Below are positions 1-7,257 of a stretch of DNA of 24,333 nt, piece after piece (the first letter of the stretch is position 1; every line of letters begins with the position of its first letter). The position numbers were made by a program, and so were the translations under genes. Location of the stretch: the IMG/VR virus record IMGVR_UViG_3300034523_000103, positions 1 through 24,333 of that record; one strand, 5' to 3'. The stretch is from a virus. Under the pieces are notes generated by a model. That model was given only the letters and a program-made list of their open reading frames with translations. It made no database searches and was not told the DNA's origin.

Positions 1-16
1 CAGCGCCGGGTTTTTT
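1..16 (+). terminator. 3' end of an intrinsic terminator cut by the window edge
   Basis: A GC run (GCGCCGGG) is followed directly by six T. This looks like the 3' arm and U-tract of a terminator whose 5' arm lies outside the window. It cannot be confirmed without the upstream bases. Confidence 0.3.
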
Positions 17-47
17 ATTGCCTTAATTCTACTGCCGGTAGGTGCGC

Positions 48-212
48 ATGAAGCTGAAGACCAGAATCAACACGCTGGAGCGCGCCCGTACGGCCTGGGA
101 AGCAGTTGCGCGGCAGGTTGGCGAGACCGACTTCTCGCGCCATCCACGCACCGGCGAGTATTTGCATCCCGGTGTCGCCATGGGCTGGCGCATCCACAAA
201 AAGAATCTGTAG
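48..212 (+). CDS. small phage protein of unknown function (54 aa)
   Basis: A 54-codon ORF starts at ATG 48, with AGG at 40-42 five bases upstream, and ends at TAG 210-212. The product is basic. Its C-terminal half has the pattern TGEYLHPGVAMGW, which resembles the 'Y-x-NP-x-x-x-x-W' tail of many small phage proteins whose function is unknown. There is no signal peptide or membrane segment. It sits just downstream of a terminator and upstream of the tRNA-like gene, so it probably ends an earlier operon or forms a one-gene unit. A chance ORF is possible, but the Shine-Dalgarno and the family-like motif favour a real gene. Confidence 0.55.
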   Translation: MKLKTRINTLERARTAWEAVARQVGETDFSRHPRTGEYLHPGVAMGWRIHKKNL

Positions 213-415
213 TTTCACCTGTAGCCAGGACAGCCTTCTGGAAGGCCTGGACGTCGATAGCCGGATAGTGCGACGTACGGAATCAACACCGGCAGCCCGC
301 GCGCCCTGACCTCACATGCTTGTGGAGTGGCGCGAGACAGGAATAGCGAGATCGATGCATTGGGGCGTCGACGCTGGGATTGTCTTTGGATGGCGGCGTG
401 GGAAGACACGCAATT
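213..415. other. non-coding stretch with a short hairpin, otherwise unexplained
   Basis: I see no convincing gene here. A hairpin at 226-250 has outer CCAG/CTGG and inner GCCTT/AAGGC arms around CTGG, but no T-tract follows, so it is not a terminator. A 35-codon ORF from ATG 316 has no Shine-Dalgarno and runs into the tRNA, so I do not call it. The stretch may hold the promoter or processing leader of the tRNA-like gene. Confidence 0.4.
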
Positions 416-485
416 GCGGGTAGCGCAGGTCGCTAGAAAGCCTTCCAAGCTCTCGATCAGGGTTCGATTCCCTGTATCCGCTCCA
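416..485 (+). tRNA. tRNA-Gly (anticodon UCC), compact D-arm
   Basis: The acceptor arms GCGGGTA (416-422) and TATCCGC (475-481) pair fully with one G-U. T482 is the discriminator and CCA (483-485) is encoded. The T-arm is CAGGG-TTCGATT-CCCTG. The anticodon loop CTTCCAA (442-448) carries UCC at 444-446 on a five-base stem with one A-C mismatch. The D-arm is unusually short, with GCG/CGC arms (423-425, 431-433), a five-base loop, and no bases left for positions 8-9. The total is only 70 nt. Bacterial Gly tRNAs share the loop, T-arm and discriminator, so identity is fairly clear. The D-arm makes functionality less certain. It is probably a phage-borne tRNA reading GGA, or a decayed copy. Confidence 0.65.
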
Positions 486-524
486 ATTCCAACTATGGCA
501 AAAGCTGCCATGGTTCATTTCGAG

Positions 525-555
525 GCCTCGCCACTGTGCGGGGCTTTGTCGTTTT
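525..555 (+). terminator. intrinsic terminator after the tRNA
   Basis: Arms GCCTCGC (525-531) and GCGGGGC (538-544) pair over 7 bp with one G-T, around a six-base loop. An interrupted T-tract follows (TTTGTCGTTTT). A second hairpin, ATGGCA/TGCCAT (495-500, 506-511), lies between it and the tRNA 3' end. Confidence 0.5.
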
Positions 556-637
556 CGGCCCCGCCACACCCTTCGCTCTGAGCTGGGAGTGCCGCCGGGG
601 CTGACCTATTTCAAACATGCCCCACGGAGTAGAGCGC

Positions 638-973
638 ATGGAGTACTTACAGCGCCTGCTCGACAAGATCGACAGGTTCGAATTGCTGATTGCGGGCCTG
701 ATTGGGGCTGTGGTTGCGAGCTGGTGGCACAAGGACGACTTGTCCGACTGGCGAGCCTGGATGGTCTTCTTGATCACTGGCATGGCCTGCTCGATCTATT
801 TGACGAGCATGGTCAGCACCTACCTTGGCGTGACTGAGCCGAAGATCGTCGCCGGCATCGGCTTCCTGCTGGGCGCATTCGGCGGCTCGCTCCTGGCGGC
901 CATCAATCGAGCCATCAAATCCGCTGACCTCTGGGCGCTTATCCGCCAGCGGTTCGGGGGAGGCAACCCATGA
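638..973 (+). CDS. putative phage holin, three membrane segments
   Basis: This 111-aa protein starts at ATG 638, preceded by GGAG at 626-629. An in-frame ATG at 617 has no ribosome site and is less likely. Three hydrophobic segments are visible at about residues 16-30, 41-60 and 70-90, with a short charged tail ending in RQRFGGGNP. This is the size and topology of class I holins, which make the membrane lesions that release or activate the endolysin. Its stop overlaps the next gene in an ATGA junction, so the two membrane proteins are translationally coupled, as expected for a holin pair. No endolysin gene is in the window, so the lysis role is inferred. Confidence 0.6.
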   Translation: MEYLQRLLDKIDRFELLIAGLIGAVVASWWHKDDLSDWRAWMVFLITGMACSIYLTSMVSTYLGVTEPKIVAGIGFLLGAFGGSLLAAINRAIKSADLWALIRQRFGGGNP

Positions 974-1314
974 ATCTTGAACTGATCAATTCCATCGCCT
1001 GCGGCCTGATTGCGCTATGGGCCACATGGTGCGTACTGAGCGGGAAGGTGAGGGACGGCATTCTCGGGAAGCTGATCTACTCGGCCATCGCCATCAGCGG
1101 TTTCGTCGTTATGGCGCGCAGCCAGAACATCTTCTTCGGCCCGACCACCGCCGGTCTGACGCTGCATGTCGCCCTGGCCCTGGCAGGCGCCCGCCATATC
1201 TTCATGGTCACCTACTGGCAGACGGTCAAGGCCTGGCTGTGCCGCACGCTTAACTGCGAGCACTGCATGAGCTGCCCAAAGGCGCCCGAAGGTATCGACC
1301 GCCGGAAGCAGTAA
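970..1314 (+). CDS. small phage membrane protein, second holin-like component
   Basis: This 114-aa protein starts in the ATGA overlap with the putative holin. Hydrophobic segments lie at about residues 5-24, 34-50 and 60-82. The cytoplasm-like basic C-terminus contains a cysteine cluster (C-x2-C-x2-C in NCEHCMSC, about residues 96-102) that could bind metal or form disulfides. Tight coupling suggests it works with the preceding protein, as a holin or antiholin partner. The cysteine cluster is unusual for an ordinary holin. I do not recognise a specific family, and 'membrane protein of the lysis module' is as far as the sequence goes. Confidence 0.55.
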   Translation: MNLELINSIACGLIALWATWCVLSGKVRDGILGKLIYSAIAISGFVVMARSQNIFFGPTTAGLTLHVALALAGARHIFMVTYWQTVKAWLCRTLNCEHCMSCPKAPEGIDRRKQ

Positions 1315-1316
1315 TC

Positions 1317-1352
1317 CGCGCCACGTTTTCGAATGCGCCAAATCGTGGCGCG
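1317..1352. repeat. 9-bp perfect inverted repeat ahead of the metallopeptidase gene
   Basis: CGCGCCACG (1317-1325) and CGTGGCGCG (1344-1352) are perfect complements around an 18-base spacer. The repeat begins two bases after the stop of the previous gene and ends four bases before the Shine-Dalgarno of the next. No T-tract follows. It may be an mRNA hairpin that affects coupling or decay, or a DNA-binding site. Confidence 0.5.
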
Positions 1353-1365
1353 CAATGAGGTTGCC

Positions 1366-1989
1366 GTGGTCAGACCATACCCTCCAGCGTCAATGCTTGA
1401 GCTGTCGGACCTTTCCGACTTCGGTATCCGTCTGACCCCTGCGCCCGAAGTATGGGAATGGCTCCAGGCCGAGATCCTTGCTGACACCGGCAGCATTCAC
1501 AACGAAGACCATGCCCATCTACTGGACGCAGACATCCAAGTCATGTGGGCGTCGTCGAGCTTCGAGAAGCAGGGCCGCACAGTTCTGGGTCAGGCCGAAC
1601 AGGTAGCGTTCCGCGCCGGTGGCTGGCAGAAAGCCCGGATGGAGCAGCAGATGCGTGATTGGTTTGGCGATGTGCCGGCCTTCATCATCACCTTGGCTGC
1701 TGACTACTGCGCCCAATGCAGCGACCTTGAGTTCTGCGCCCTCATCGAACACGAGCTGTATCACCTGGCTCACGCGACCGACAAGTACGGTCAGCCAGCC
1801 TTCACCCAAGACGGCACACCGAAGATCAAGCTCCAGAGCCACGACGTCGAAGAGTTCGTCGGAGTCGTCCGCCGCTACGGTGCGAGCCCTGATGTGCAAG
1901 AGCTGGTAGACGCTGCGAACAAACCTGCTGAGGTAGGGAAATTGAACATATCGAGGGCCTGCGGAACCTGTCTGCTCAAGTCGGCCTGA
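1366..1989 (+). CDS. phage metallopeptidase-like protein (HExxH)
   Basis: This is a 207-aa product from GTG 1366, chosen because TGAGG (1356-1360) lies five bases upstream. ATG 1333 is also in frame but lies inside an inverted repeat with no ribosome site. The zinc-binding motif HELYH is at residues 129-133, and a downstream HDVEEF at about 159-164 can supply the third ligand, as in zincins. The shape matches the 'putative phage metallopeptidase' family (PF18894 type) that often sits beside terminase genes. Cysteines at residues 115, 118 and 124 and near the C-terminus may be structural. The substrate is unknown, with a head-maturation or anti-host role possible. Catalysis is inferred from the motif alone. 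Confidence 0.75.
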   Translation: MVRPYPPASMLELSDLSDFGIRLTPAPEVWEWLQAEILADTGSIHNEDHAHLLDADIQVMWASSSFEKQGRTVLGQAEQVAFRAGGWQKARMEQQMRDWFGDVPAFIITLAADYCAQCSDLEFCALIEHELYHLAHATDKYGQPAFTQDGTPKIKLQSHDVEEFVGVVRRYGASPDVQELVDAANKPAEVGKLNISRACGTCLLKSA

Positions 1990-2021
1990 TTCCATGACAG
2001 GTTTTGACGGATGACAACCAT

Positions 2022-2498
2022 ATGGCAGTACTACGAAGCGAGGTCAAAGCCTTCATTGTTCAGGCGCTCGCCTGCTTTGATACGCCATCTCAAGTGGTCG
2101 AGTCGGTCAAGAAGGAATTTGGACTCGATCTGAGTCGCCAGCAGTGCGAATCCCACGACCCGACAAAGTTCGCCGGGCGAGCGCTCGGAGTGAAGTGGGC
2201 CGAGTTGTTTCACTCTGCCCGCAAGCGGTTTCGTGAAGAGACGGAAGCCATCCCGATCGCTAATCGTGCGTATCGATTGCGCGCGCTGGGCCGCATGGCC
2301 GAGAAAGCCGAGAGCATGCGCAACCTGGCGCTGACCGCTCAGTTGTACGAGCAGGCCGCCAAAGAGGTGGGCGATGTCTACGTGAATCGCCGCCTCGAAC
2401 CTGAGAAACCTCTGGGCTCCCAAGCGGACCAGCAGCACGCCGTTGCTGAGTACACCCTGGAGCCTGATGAGAATGTCCCCGCTACCCCGTACCTTTGA
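2022..2498 (+). CDS. terS: terminase small subunit (DUF2280 type)
   Basis: This 158-aa protein begins MAVLRSEVKAF and contains CFDTPSQV and SRQQCESHDPTK. These are the hallmarks of the DUF2280 phage family, taken as small terminase subunits that recognise the packaging site and load the large subunit. ATG 2022 is preferred, with GGATG at 2009-2013. A TTG at 2004 would add six residues but has poor spacing. The N-terminal half is a compact helical DNA-binding domain. The central helices (about 65-120) are rich in Ala, Arg and Glu and suit oligomer formation. The gene overlaps the start of the large subunit by about 32 bases, so the two are co-translated. No packaging site could be recognised by eye. 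Confidence 0.8.
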   Translation: MAVLRSEVKAFIVQALACFDTPSQVVESVKKEFGLDLSRQQCESHDPTKFAGRALGVKWAELFHSARKRFREETEAIPIANRAYRLRALGRMAEKAESMRNLALTAQLYEQAAKEVGDVYVNRRLEPEKPLGSQADQQHAVAEYTLEPDENVPATPYL

Positions 2499-4704
2499 CC
2501 CGCCGGTGAAGCTGACGCCCAAGCAGGCGAACATTTACTGCTGGGGTTTCCAGCCCGAAGCCCGCTTCCGCGATGCGGTGTGTGGTCGCCGGTTTGGCAA
2601 GACGTTCCTGGGCAAAGCCGAGATGCGCCGTGCCGCTCGCCTTGCTGCGGAGTGGGGCGTGAGCGTTGAGGACGAGATCTGGTATGGCGCGCCTACGTTC
2701 AAACAGGCCAAGCGCGTGTTCTGGCGTCGCCTGAAGCAAGCTATCCCCGAAGCATGGCGTGCGCACCGCCCGAACGAGACGGAATGCTCGATCACCCTCA
2801 AGTCCGGCCACGTCATGCGCGTGGTGGGGCTCGACAACTACGACAACCTGCGCGGCTCCGGCCTGTTCTTCGTCCTAGTGGATGAATGGGCGGACTGCCC
2901 GTGGGAAGCCTGGGAAGAAGTCCTGCGGCCGATGCTCTCTACCTGCCAGTACTCGATACCGGGCGTTGGCATGCGCAAGGGCGGACACGCGCTGCGTATC
3001 GGCACGCCGAAAGGCTTCAACCATTGCTACGACACGTTCCTCGATGGCCGGCCAGGCCATGAACCCGATCACAAGAGCTGGCTGTACACCTCGCTCGACG
3101 GCGGCAACGTCCCGGCTGAAGAGCTGGAAGCTGCCCGCCGTAAGATGGACCCTCGGACATTCCGGCAGGAATACGAGGCCAGCTTCGAGAACTACCAGGG
3201 CGTCGTCTACTACACGTTCAATCGTGAGGCTAACCGGACCAGCGAGGCTATCAAGCGCGGCGAGGCACTGCACATCGGCATGGACTTCAACGTCATGAAG
3301 ATGGCGGCGGTGGTCTATGTCGTGCGTGACGGACTGCCCCTGGCGCTGGATGAGTTCCACTCTGTGCGCGACACGCCTGACATGATCGAGAAAATCCAGG
3401 CGCGGTTTGCGGGGCACAACATCGCCGTTTACCCGGATGCCAGCGGCCAGAACACCAGCAGCAAAAATGCCAGTGAGTCCGACCTGTCATTGCTCACGAA
3501 AGCCGGCTTCACCGTGGTGGTCGATTCCACAAACCCAAGCGTGAAAGACCGAGTGAACTCGGTAAACGCCATGTTCCTGAACACCTATGGCGAGCGGCGC
3601 ATGAAGGTCAACATCGACCAATGCCCGCAACTTACCCAGTGTCTTGAGCGGCAGACCTACACCGACAAGGGCGAGCCTGACAAGAAGGGAGGCTATGACC
3701 ATATGTGCTTCTCAGGAAGGACACTGGTTCAAACCCGCAAAGGCTTGGTTCGATTTGATGAGCTTCCCGAGTCCGGGGAGGTCATTGGGCCCATGGGTGA
3801 ATTCGTTCCTTATCACTCTGCAGGTAAAACCGGCAATAAAGTAACCGTCAGGGTAGAGCTTGCTGGTGGTTACGTAATAGAATGCACTCCTGATCATAGA
3901 TTCTTGACGGGAGATGGTTCATGGGTAATGGCGAAAGAGTTGTTGGGCCGAGAGTGCGTGTCCTTAGTGATACCGCGCAGGAGTTCGAGGGCGTCATCTA
4001 TTACTTGTGCGGCAACTACTTTGCCGACTCAAGCTCAGACACGGAGCGCCGATTACACCGAGCCGTTTGGCTCGCCTACCATCTGCACATCCCGGAAGGC
4101 TTCCATGTCCATCATGAAGATGAGGACCGAAGCCATAACCAGATTGAAAATCTTCTCTGCCTTCCTGGTGGAGAGCATATTCGGCATCACAATCTGGAGC
4201 GAAGAGAAGAGCTTGCTGAGATCGGGCGAAAATATCAGCCTCGAACAAAGGAGTGGCATGCATCAGAGGCTGGAAGGCAGTGGCACAAGCAGCACTACCA
4301 AAACACTGCTGAAAAGCTTCACGCGCGCCACGAAGCGCCTTGCTCGTGCTGCGGGAAGGTGTTTCTCGCCAGCGAAAGTGTCAAAAACTCAGATGTTCGC
4401 TATTGCTCAAAATCCTGTAAGGCGCATGCGCGCAGACAGAGCGGCGTTGACGATGTTGCTCGAGTCTGTGGAAAGTGCGGAGCAGGGTTCATGGCAAACA
4501 AGTACAGCGCTCGTAAAAGCTGTGACACATGCTTTCCCGCTCGAAGAACAAAGCGTTTATTGCCTGACAGTGCCTGATTACGGGTGCTTCAAGTTAAGCG
4601 AAGAGTCCCCCATCGTCTCGAACTGCGACGCCGCTGGCTACTTCATTGCCAAGCGCTACCCGATCAAGGTCATCAACACATCCACCACATCCCTGAGAAT
4701 CTGA
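2467..4704 (+). CDS. terL: terminase large subunit precursor interrupted by an intein
   Basis: This is the ATP-driven DNA-packaging motor and nuclease. Counting from ATG 2467 (GGAG at 2459-2462; ATG 2473 is an alternative), Walker A is CGRRFGKT at 39-46. Walker B is FVLVDE at 135-140, and the coupling motif GTPKG is at 179-183. The RNase H-like nuclease has GMDFN (Asp273), YPDASG (Asp324), and a third acidic motif split by the intein: GGYDHM | CDAAGY. The precursor has 745 residues. Removing residues 414-719 gives a 439-aa enzyme, the usual size for the family, so splicing is needed for activity. The last 26 residues lie after the intein. The stop is two bases before the portal ATG. A nested HNH gene occupies another frame of the intein. 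Confidence 0.9.
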   Translation: MRMSPLPRTFDPPVKLTPKQANIYCWGFQPEARFRDAVCGRRFGKTFLGKAEMRRAARLAAEWGVSVEDEIWYGAPTFKQAKRVFWRRLKQAIPEAWRAHRPNETECSITLKSGHVMRVVGLDNYDNLRGSGLFFVLVDEWADCPWEAWEEVLRPMLSTCQYSIPGVGMRKGGHALRIGTPKGFNHCYDTFLDGRPGHEPDHKSWLYTSLDGGNVPAEELEAARRKMDPRTFRQEYEASFENYQGVVYYTFNREANRTSEAIKRGEALHIGMDFNVMKMAAVVYVVRDGLPLALDEFHSVRDTPDMIEKIQARFAGHNIAVYPDASGQNTSSKNASESDLSLLTKAGFTVVVDSTNPSVKDRVNSVNAMFLNTYGERRMKVNIDQCPQLTQCLERQTYTDKGEPDKKGGYDHMCFSGRTLVQTRKGLVRFDELPESGEVIGPMGEFVPYHSAGKTGNKVTVRVELAGGYVIECTPDHRFLTGDGSWVMAKELLGRECVSLVIPRRSSRASSITCAATTLPTQAQTRSADYTEPFGSPTICTSRKASMSIMKMRTEAITRLKIFSAFLVESIFGITIWSEEKSLLRSGENISLEQRSGMHQRLEGSGTSSTTKTLLKSFTRATKRLARAAGRCFSPAKVSKTQMFAIAQNPVRRMRADRAALTMLLESVESAEQGSWQTSTALVKAVTHAFPLEEQSVYCLTVPDYGCFKLSEESPIVSNCDAAGYFIAKRYPIKVINTSTTSLRI
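3706..4623 (+). other. intein within the terminase large subunit (306 aa)
   Basis: It begins at Cys1 (TGC 3706-3708) with CFSGRTLVQTRKG, a typical block A. Block B is IECTPDHRFLT, with Thr61 and His64. The C-terminal blocks are SVYCLTVPDYGCFKL (block F, from about residue 284) and SPIVSN | C. The terminal Asn306 is at 4621-4623 and the +1 nucleophile is Cys (4624-4626). The penultimate residue is Ser, where most inteins have His. The region between blocks B and F (residues about 92-283) shows no endonuclease motif in this frame. It instead looks like a translation of the HNH gene read out of frame. Placement at the nuclease motif of TerL fits the rule that inteins sit in conserved active sites. 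Confidence 0.9.
3921..4577 (+). CDS. HNH homing endonuclease nested out of frame inside the intein
   Basis: A 218-aa ORF starts at ATG 3921, with GGGAG at 3909-3913 and a seven-base spacer. It lies in a different frame from terL. Residues 45-90 form an HNH nuclease: HRAVWLAYH, then HVHHEDEDRSHNQIENL (His64/His65, Asn73, Asn77) and the distal His86, 89 and 90. The C-terminal part has two cysteine clusters that suit zinc binding: CSCCGKVF with YCSKSC (141-166), and VCGKCGAGF with SCDTC (183-204). It ends inside block F of the intein. It should cut an intein-less terL allele at the insertion point and so drive homing. Base composition is more A/T-rich than in flanking terL. Its own ribosome site and start argue for separate translation rather than a sequencing frameshift. 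Confidence 0.85.
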   Translation: MGNGERVVGPRVRVLSDTAQEFEGVIYYLCGNYFADSSSDTERRLHRAVWLAYHLHIPEGFHVHHEDEDRSHNQIENLLCLPGGEHIRHHNLERREELAEIGRKYQPRTKEWHASEAGRQWHKQHYQNTAEKLHARHEAPCSCCGKVFLASESVKNSDVRYCSKSCKAHARRQSGVDDVARVCGKCGAGFMANKYSARKSCDTCFPARRTKRLLPDSA

Positions 4705-4706
4705 CT

Positions 4707-6080
4707 ATGAGCAACGACGACCCAAGCATCGCCCTGCCGGCGGTTGAGCGCATGCGCGAGCACTGGGCCATTGTTGACCCGCTGATGGGTGGAACTCAGG
4801 CCATGCGCAAGGCTGGCACCGCGCTGCTTCCGCAATACCCGGCTGAGGCTGACGACACCTACAAAGATCGCCTGGCGCTGTCCACGCTGCTCCCGGCCTA
4901 CGCCGAGACGGTGGCCAGCAGCACTTCCCGCGTATTCGCCGAACCTCTTCAGTTGGGAGAAGACATTCCCGAGCCGATCAAGCTGCTTTCCGCCGATATC
5001 GACCTTGGCGGCAATGACCTCAATTCGTGGTCGGTCGAGTGGTTCCGCGAGGCACTGGCCAAAGGCCTGTGCCACGCGATGATCGAGCATCAGCCGACCC
5101 GTGACGTTGAAGGTAACAAGCTGTACAAGACCGTAGCCGAGGAACAGGCGGCCGGGGTGCGCCCTTACGCTGTCATCATCAAGCCGGGCCAGGTGCTCGG
5201 CTGGCGTTTCGACGGCGGCAAGCTGATGCAGGTTCGCTACATGGAGTCTGTCGAGGTCGCAGACGGTGACTTCGGCGTCAAGTTCGTGGATCAAGTCCGC
5301 GTGCTGGAGCCTGGTAGCTGGCGCACCTACCGCAAGCCTGAGAAAGGCGGCGCCTGGGTAGCGGAAGCTAGTGGCTCGACCAACCTCACATACATTCCAT
5401 GGGTGACGTTCTACACGGGCCGCACAGGGCCGATGACGGCTAAGCCGCCACTGCTCGAACTGGCCCACCTGAACGTCAAGCACTGGCAGTCACAGAGCGA
5501 CCAGGACAACTTGCTGCACGTTGCCCGCGTCCCGCTGCTGTTCGTGTTCACCGATAACGAAGAATTCCAACTGACTATCAGCTCGGCCAGCGCAACCCGC
5601 ATGCCGAAGGACGGCAACGCCAAGTACGTCGAGCACACAGGGGCGGCAATCACCGCTGGCCGCGACTCGCTGAACGATCTGGTCGATGACATGCGTATGG
5701 CCGGGGCCAAGCTGCTCCAGAAGGACAAGCAGGCCGTGAAGACGGCGGCACAGGCCAACGAGGAAGCGGCGCAGGAGTTGTCCCCGCTGGCTCGCCTGGC
5801 TGGTCAGTTCGCCGACTGCATCGCCCAGCTGCTCCAAATCCTGGCCGATTACGGCAGCCTGGGTGACGGTGGCCGCGTCGAGATGCGCGGCAATTTTGAC
5901 TCAGATTTTGCACCTGAAGTCAGCTTGCCAAACCTGATCAGCATGGCCAACTCCGGCAAGCTCAGCGACGAAACGCTCTACTCCGAAATGCAGCGCCGCG
6001 GCGTCATCAGTGATGAGCTGGATTGGTCTGATGAGCTCGCTCGCATCCAGGAACAAGGGCCGGCACTAGGGGCGATCTGA
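4707..6080 (+). CDS. portal protein (DUF4055 type)
   Basis: This 457-aa protein starts MSNDDPSIALPAVERMREHW at ATG 4707, two bases after the terL stop, with GAGAA upstream. The frame is open further upstream, but only as a shadow of terL. The protein matches the DUF4055 phage family, which occupies the portal position between TerL and the minor head protein. The N-terminal 'GGTQAMRKAGTALLPQYPAE' segment and the central PWVTFYTGRTG are family-like. A long helical stretch around residues 330-400 (TAAQANEEAAQELSPLARL) fits the portal stem and crown helices. The product should form the dodecameric ring at one capsid vertex through which DNA enters, docking TerL during packaging. Confidence 0.85.
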   Translation: MSNDDPSIALPAVERMREHWAIVDPLMGGTQAMRKAGTALLPQYPAEADDTYKDRLALSTLLPAYAETVASSTSRVFAEPLQLGEDIPEPIKLLSADIDLGGNDLNSWSVEWFREALAKGLCHAMIEHQPTRDVEGNKLYKTVAEEQAAGVRPYAVIIKPGQVLGWRFDGGKLMQVRYMESVEVADGDFGVKFVDQVRVLEPGSWRTYRKPEKGGAWVAEASGSTNLTYIPWVTFYTGRTGPMTAKPPLLELAHLNVKHWQSQSDQDNLLHVARVPLLFVFTDNEEFQLTISSASATRMPKDGNAKYVEHTGAAITAGRDSLNDLVDDMRMAGAKLLQKDKQAVKTAAQANEEAAQELSPLARLAGQFADCIAQLLQILADYGSLGDGGRVEMRGNFDSDFAPEVSLPNLISMANSGKLSDETLYSEMQRRGVISDELDWSDELARIQEQGPALGAI

Positions 6081-6081
6081 T

Positions 6082-7197
6082 ATGGCAACGGTCAACGAGC
6101 AGCTTCAGTCGGCATCGATCGGTCACGCGGTTGACCTGCAACACCTCAGCAATGCCGAGGTGCGCAAGATCATGGCGCTGCTGAATCGGGCTGACGAGGA
6201 TCTGCGTGCCAGACTGCTCTCTGCTGTAGAGCGCATGGGGCCGAATCGCTTCACTGTCACCTACATGAACACCGTACTCGCCTCGGTTCGCGAGCTTAAC
6301 AAGCAGGTTTACACGCAAGCCGGCGAGGCCATGAAAGAGGCGGTCGATGAACTGGCTGCCTACGAGATTGGCTATCAGCAGGCGCTGTTCACTGCAACGC
6401 TACCGGCTCAGGTGCTGGTCGCTGTTCCGCTGGCAAGGATCGACCTGGCTCAAGTACAGAAGATCGCATCAGGCCGTCCATTCCAGGGCAAATTGCTCGG
6501 TGAATGGATGGCCGATCTTGAGGTGGGCCGCGCCGCTCGCATCCGTGACGCCATCCGTATCGGCATGGTCAGCGGACAAACCACTGACCAGATCGTTCGC
6601 GGCATCATGGGCATCAAGTCCGAGGGTTACGCTGACGGCCTGCTGAATCGAAGCCGTAACGACATTGACGCGATGGTGCGGACGGCGATAAGCCACACGG
6701 CACAGGGCGCACGCGATGCGTTCTACCAAGCAAACAATGATCTGATATCTGAGGTCGTCTGGCTGAGCACGCTTGACGGACGAACATCTGCTCCATGCCG
6801 GTTGCGCGACGGTCTGCATTACACCACCGATACGCACGAGCCTGTCGGGCATAAAGTCCCATGGCTGTCTGGCCCCGGCCGCATCCACTGGCGCTGTCGC
6901 AGCAGCTCGACCCCTGTCATTAAGGCATGGGAAGAACTGGGGCTGTCTAAGTCAGACATTCCAGAAGGCACTCGGGCGAGTATGGATGGCCAGGTTCCAG
7001 AATCGACCTCATACGGCGACTGGATCAAGGGTCAGAGCGCAGCGCGACAAGATCAGGTCTTAGGCCCTGCACGCGGGAAGCTGATGCGTGAAGGCGGACT
7101 GTCCCTGGACGCCTTTTACAACGACCAAGGCCGCACTCTGACGCTCGACCAGTTGCGCGAGCGGGATGCCGCGGCATTCGCCCGGGCCGGCCTGTAA
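6082..7197 (+). CDS. minor head protein (Mu F / SPP1 gp7 family)
   Basis: This is a 371-aa product from ATG 6082, one base after the portal stop. Its C-terminal half carries the family signature: ISHTAQGARDAFYQAN, then WLSTLDGRTSAPCRLRDG, then GPGRIHWRCRSSSTPV (about residues 210-285). The cysteines and the final WRC group are typical of the Phage_Mu_F domain (PF04233). SPP1 gp7 and Mu F relatives bind the portal and are carried into the capsid, where they affect DNA ejection. The N-terminal half is helical, with no clear motif. A terminator follows at 7216-7242, closing the terminase-portal-minor head block. Confidence 0.88.
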   Translation: MATVNEQLQSASIGHAVDLQHLSNAEVRKIMALLNRADEDLRARLLSAVERMGPNRFTVTYMNTVLASVRELNKQVYTQAGEAMKEAVDELAAYEIGYQQALFTATLPAQVLVAVPLARIDLAQVQKIASGRPFQGKLLGEWMADLEVGRAARIRDAIRIGMVSGQTTDQIVRGIMGIKSEGYADGLLNRSRNDIDAMVRTAISHTAQGARDAFYQANNDLISEVVWLSTLDGRTSAPCRLRDGLHYTTDTHEPVGHKVPWLSGPGRIHWRCRSSSTPVIKAWEELGLSKSDIPEGTRASMDGQVPESTSYGDWIKGQSAARQDQVLGPARGKLMREGGLSLDAFYNDQGRTLTLDQLRERDAAAFARAGL

Positions 7198-7215
7198 CCA
7201 CAAACCAAATCATTC

Positions 7216-7242
7216 AGCCCCGGCATACGTCGGGGCTTTTTT
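7216..7242 (+). terminator. intrinsic terminator between minor head and gp49-like genes
   Basis: Arms AGCCCCG (7216-7222) and CGGGGCT (7231-7237) surround an eight-base loop, and a run of T ends at 7242. The Shine-Dalgarno of the next gene begins only seven bases further on. Confidence 0.85.
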
Positions 7243-7257
7243 ATGGGCGGAGAATCC

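Noticed and set aside
316-423. A 35-codon ORF from ATG 316
   Set aside because: It has no Shine-Dalgarno, ends inside the tRNA, and shows no motif.
327-581. An 84-codon plus-strand ORF and minus-strand ORFs over the tRNA-like gene
   Set aside because: The translations contain the familiar false peptides produced by reading a tRNA T-arm (RVRFPVSAP; GYRESNPD on the other strand).
3921-4577. Sequencing frameshifts as the cause of the out-of-frame HNH domain
   Set aside because: Two compensating errors would be needed, yet the HNH ORF has its own ribosome site and start, and the terL frame resumes with exact splice blocks. Resequencing would settle it.
4656-5483. A 275-codon minus-strand frame antisense to the portal gene
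   Set aside because: It is a shadow of the portal coding sequence, without start signals or recognisable domains.
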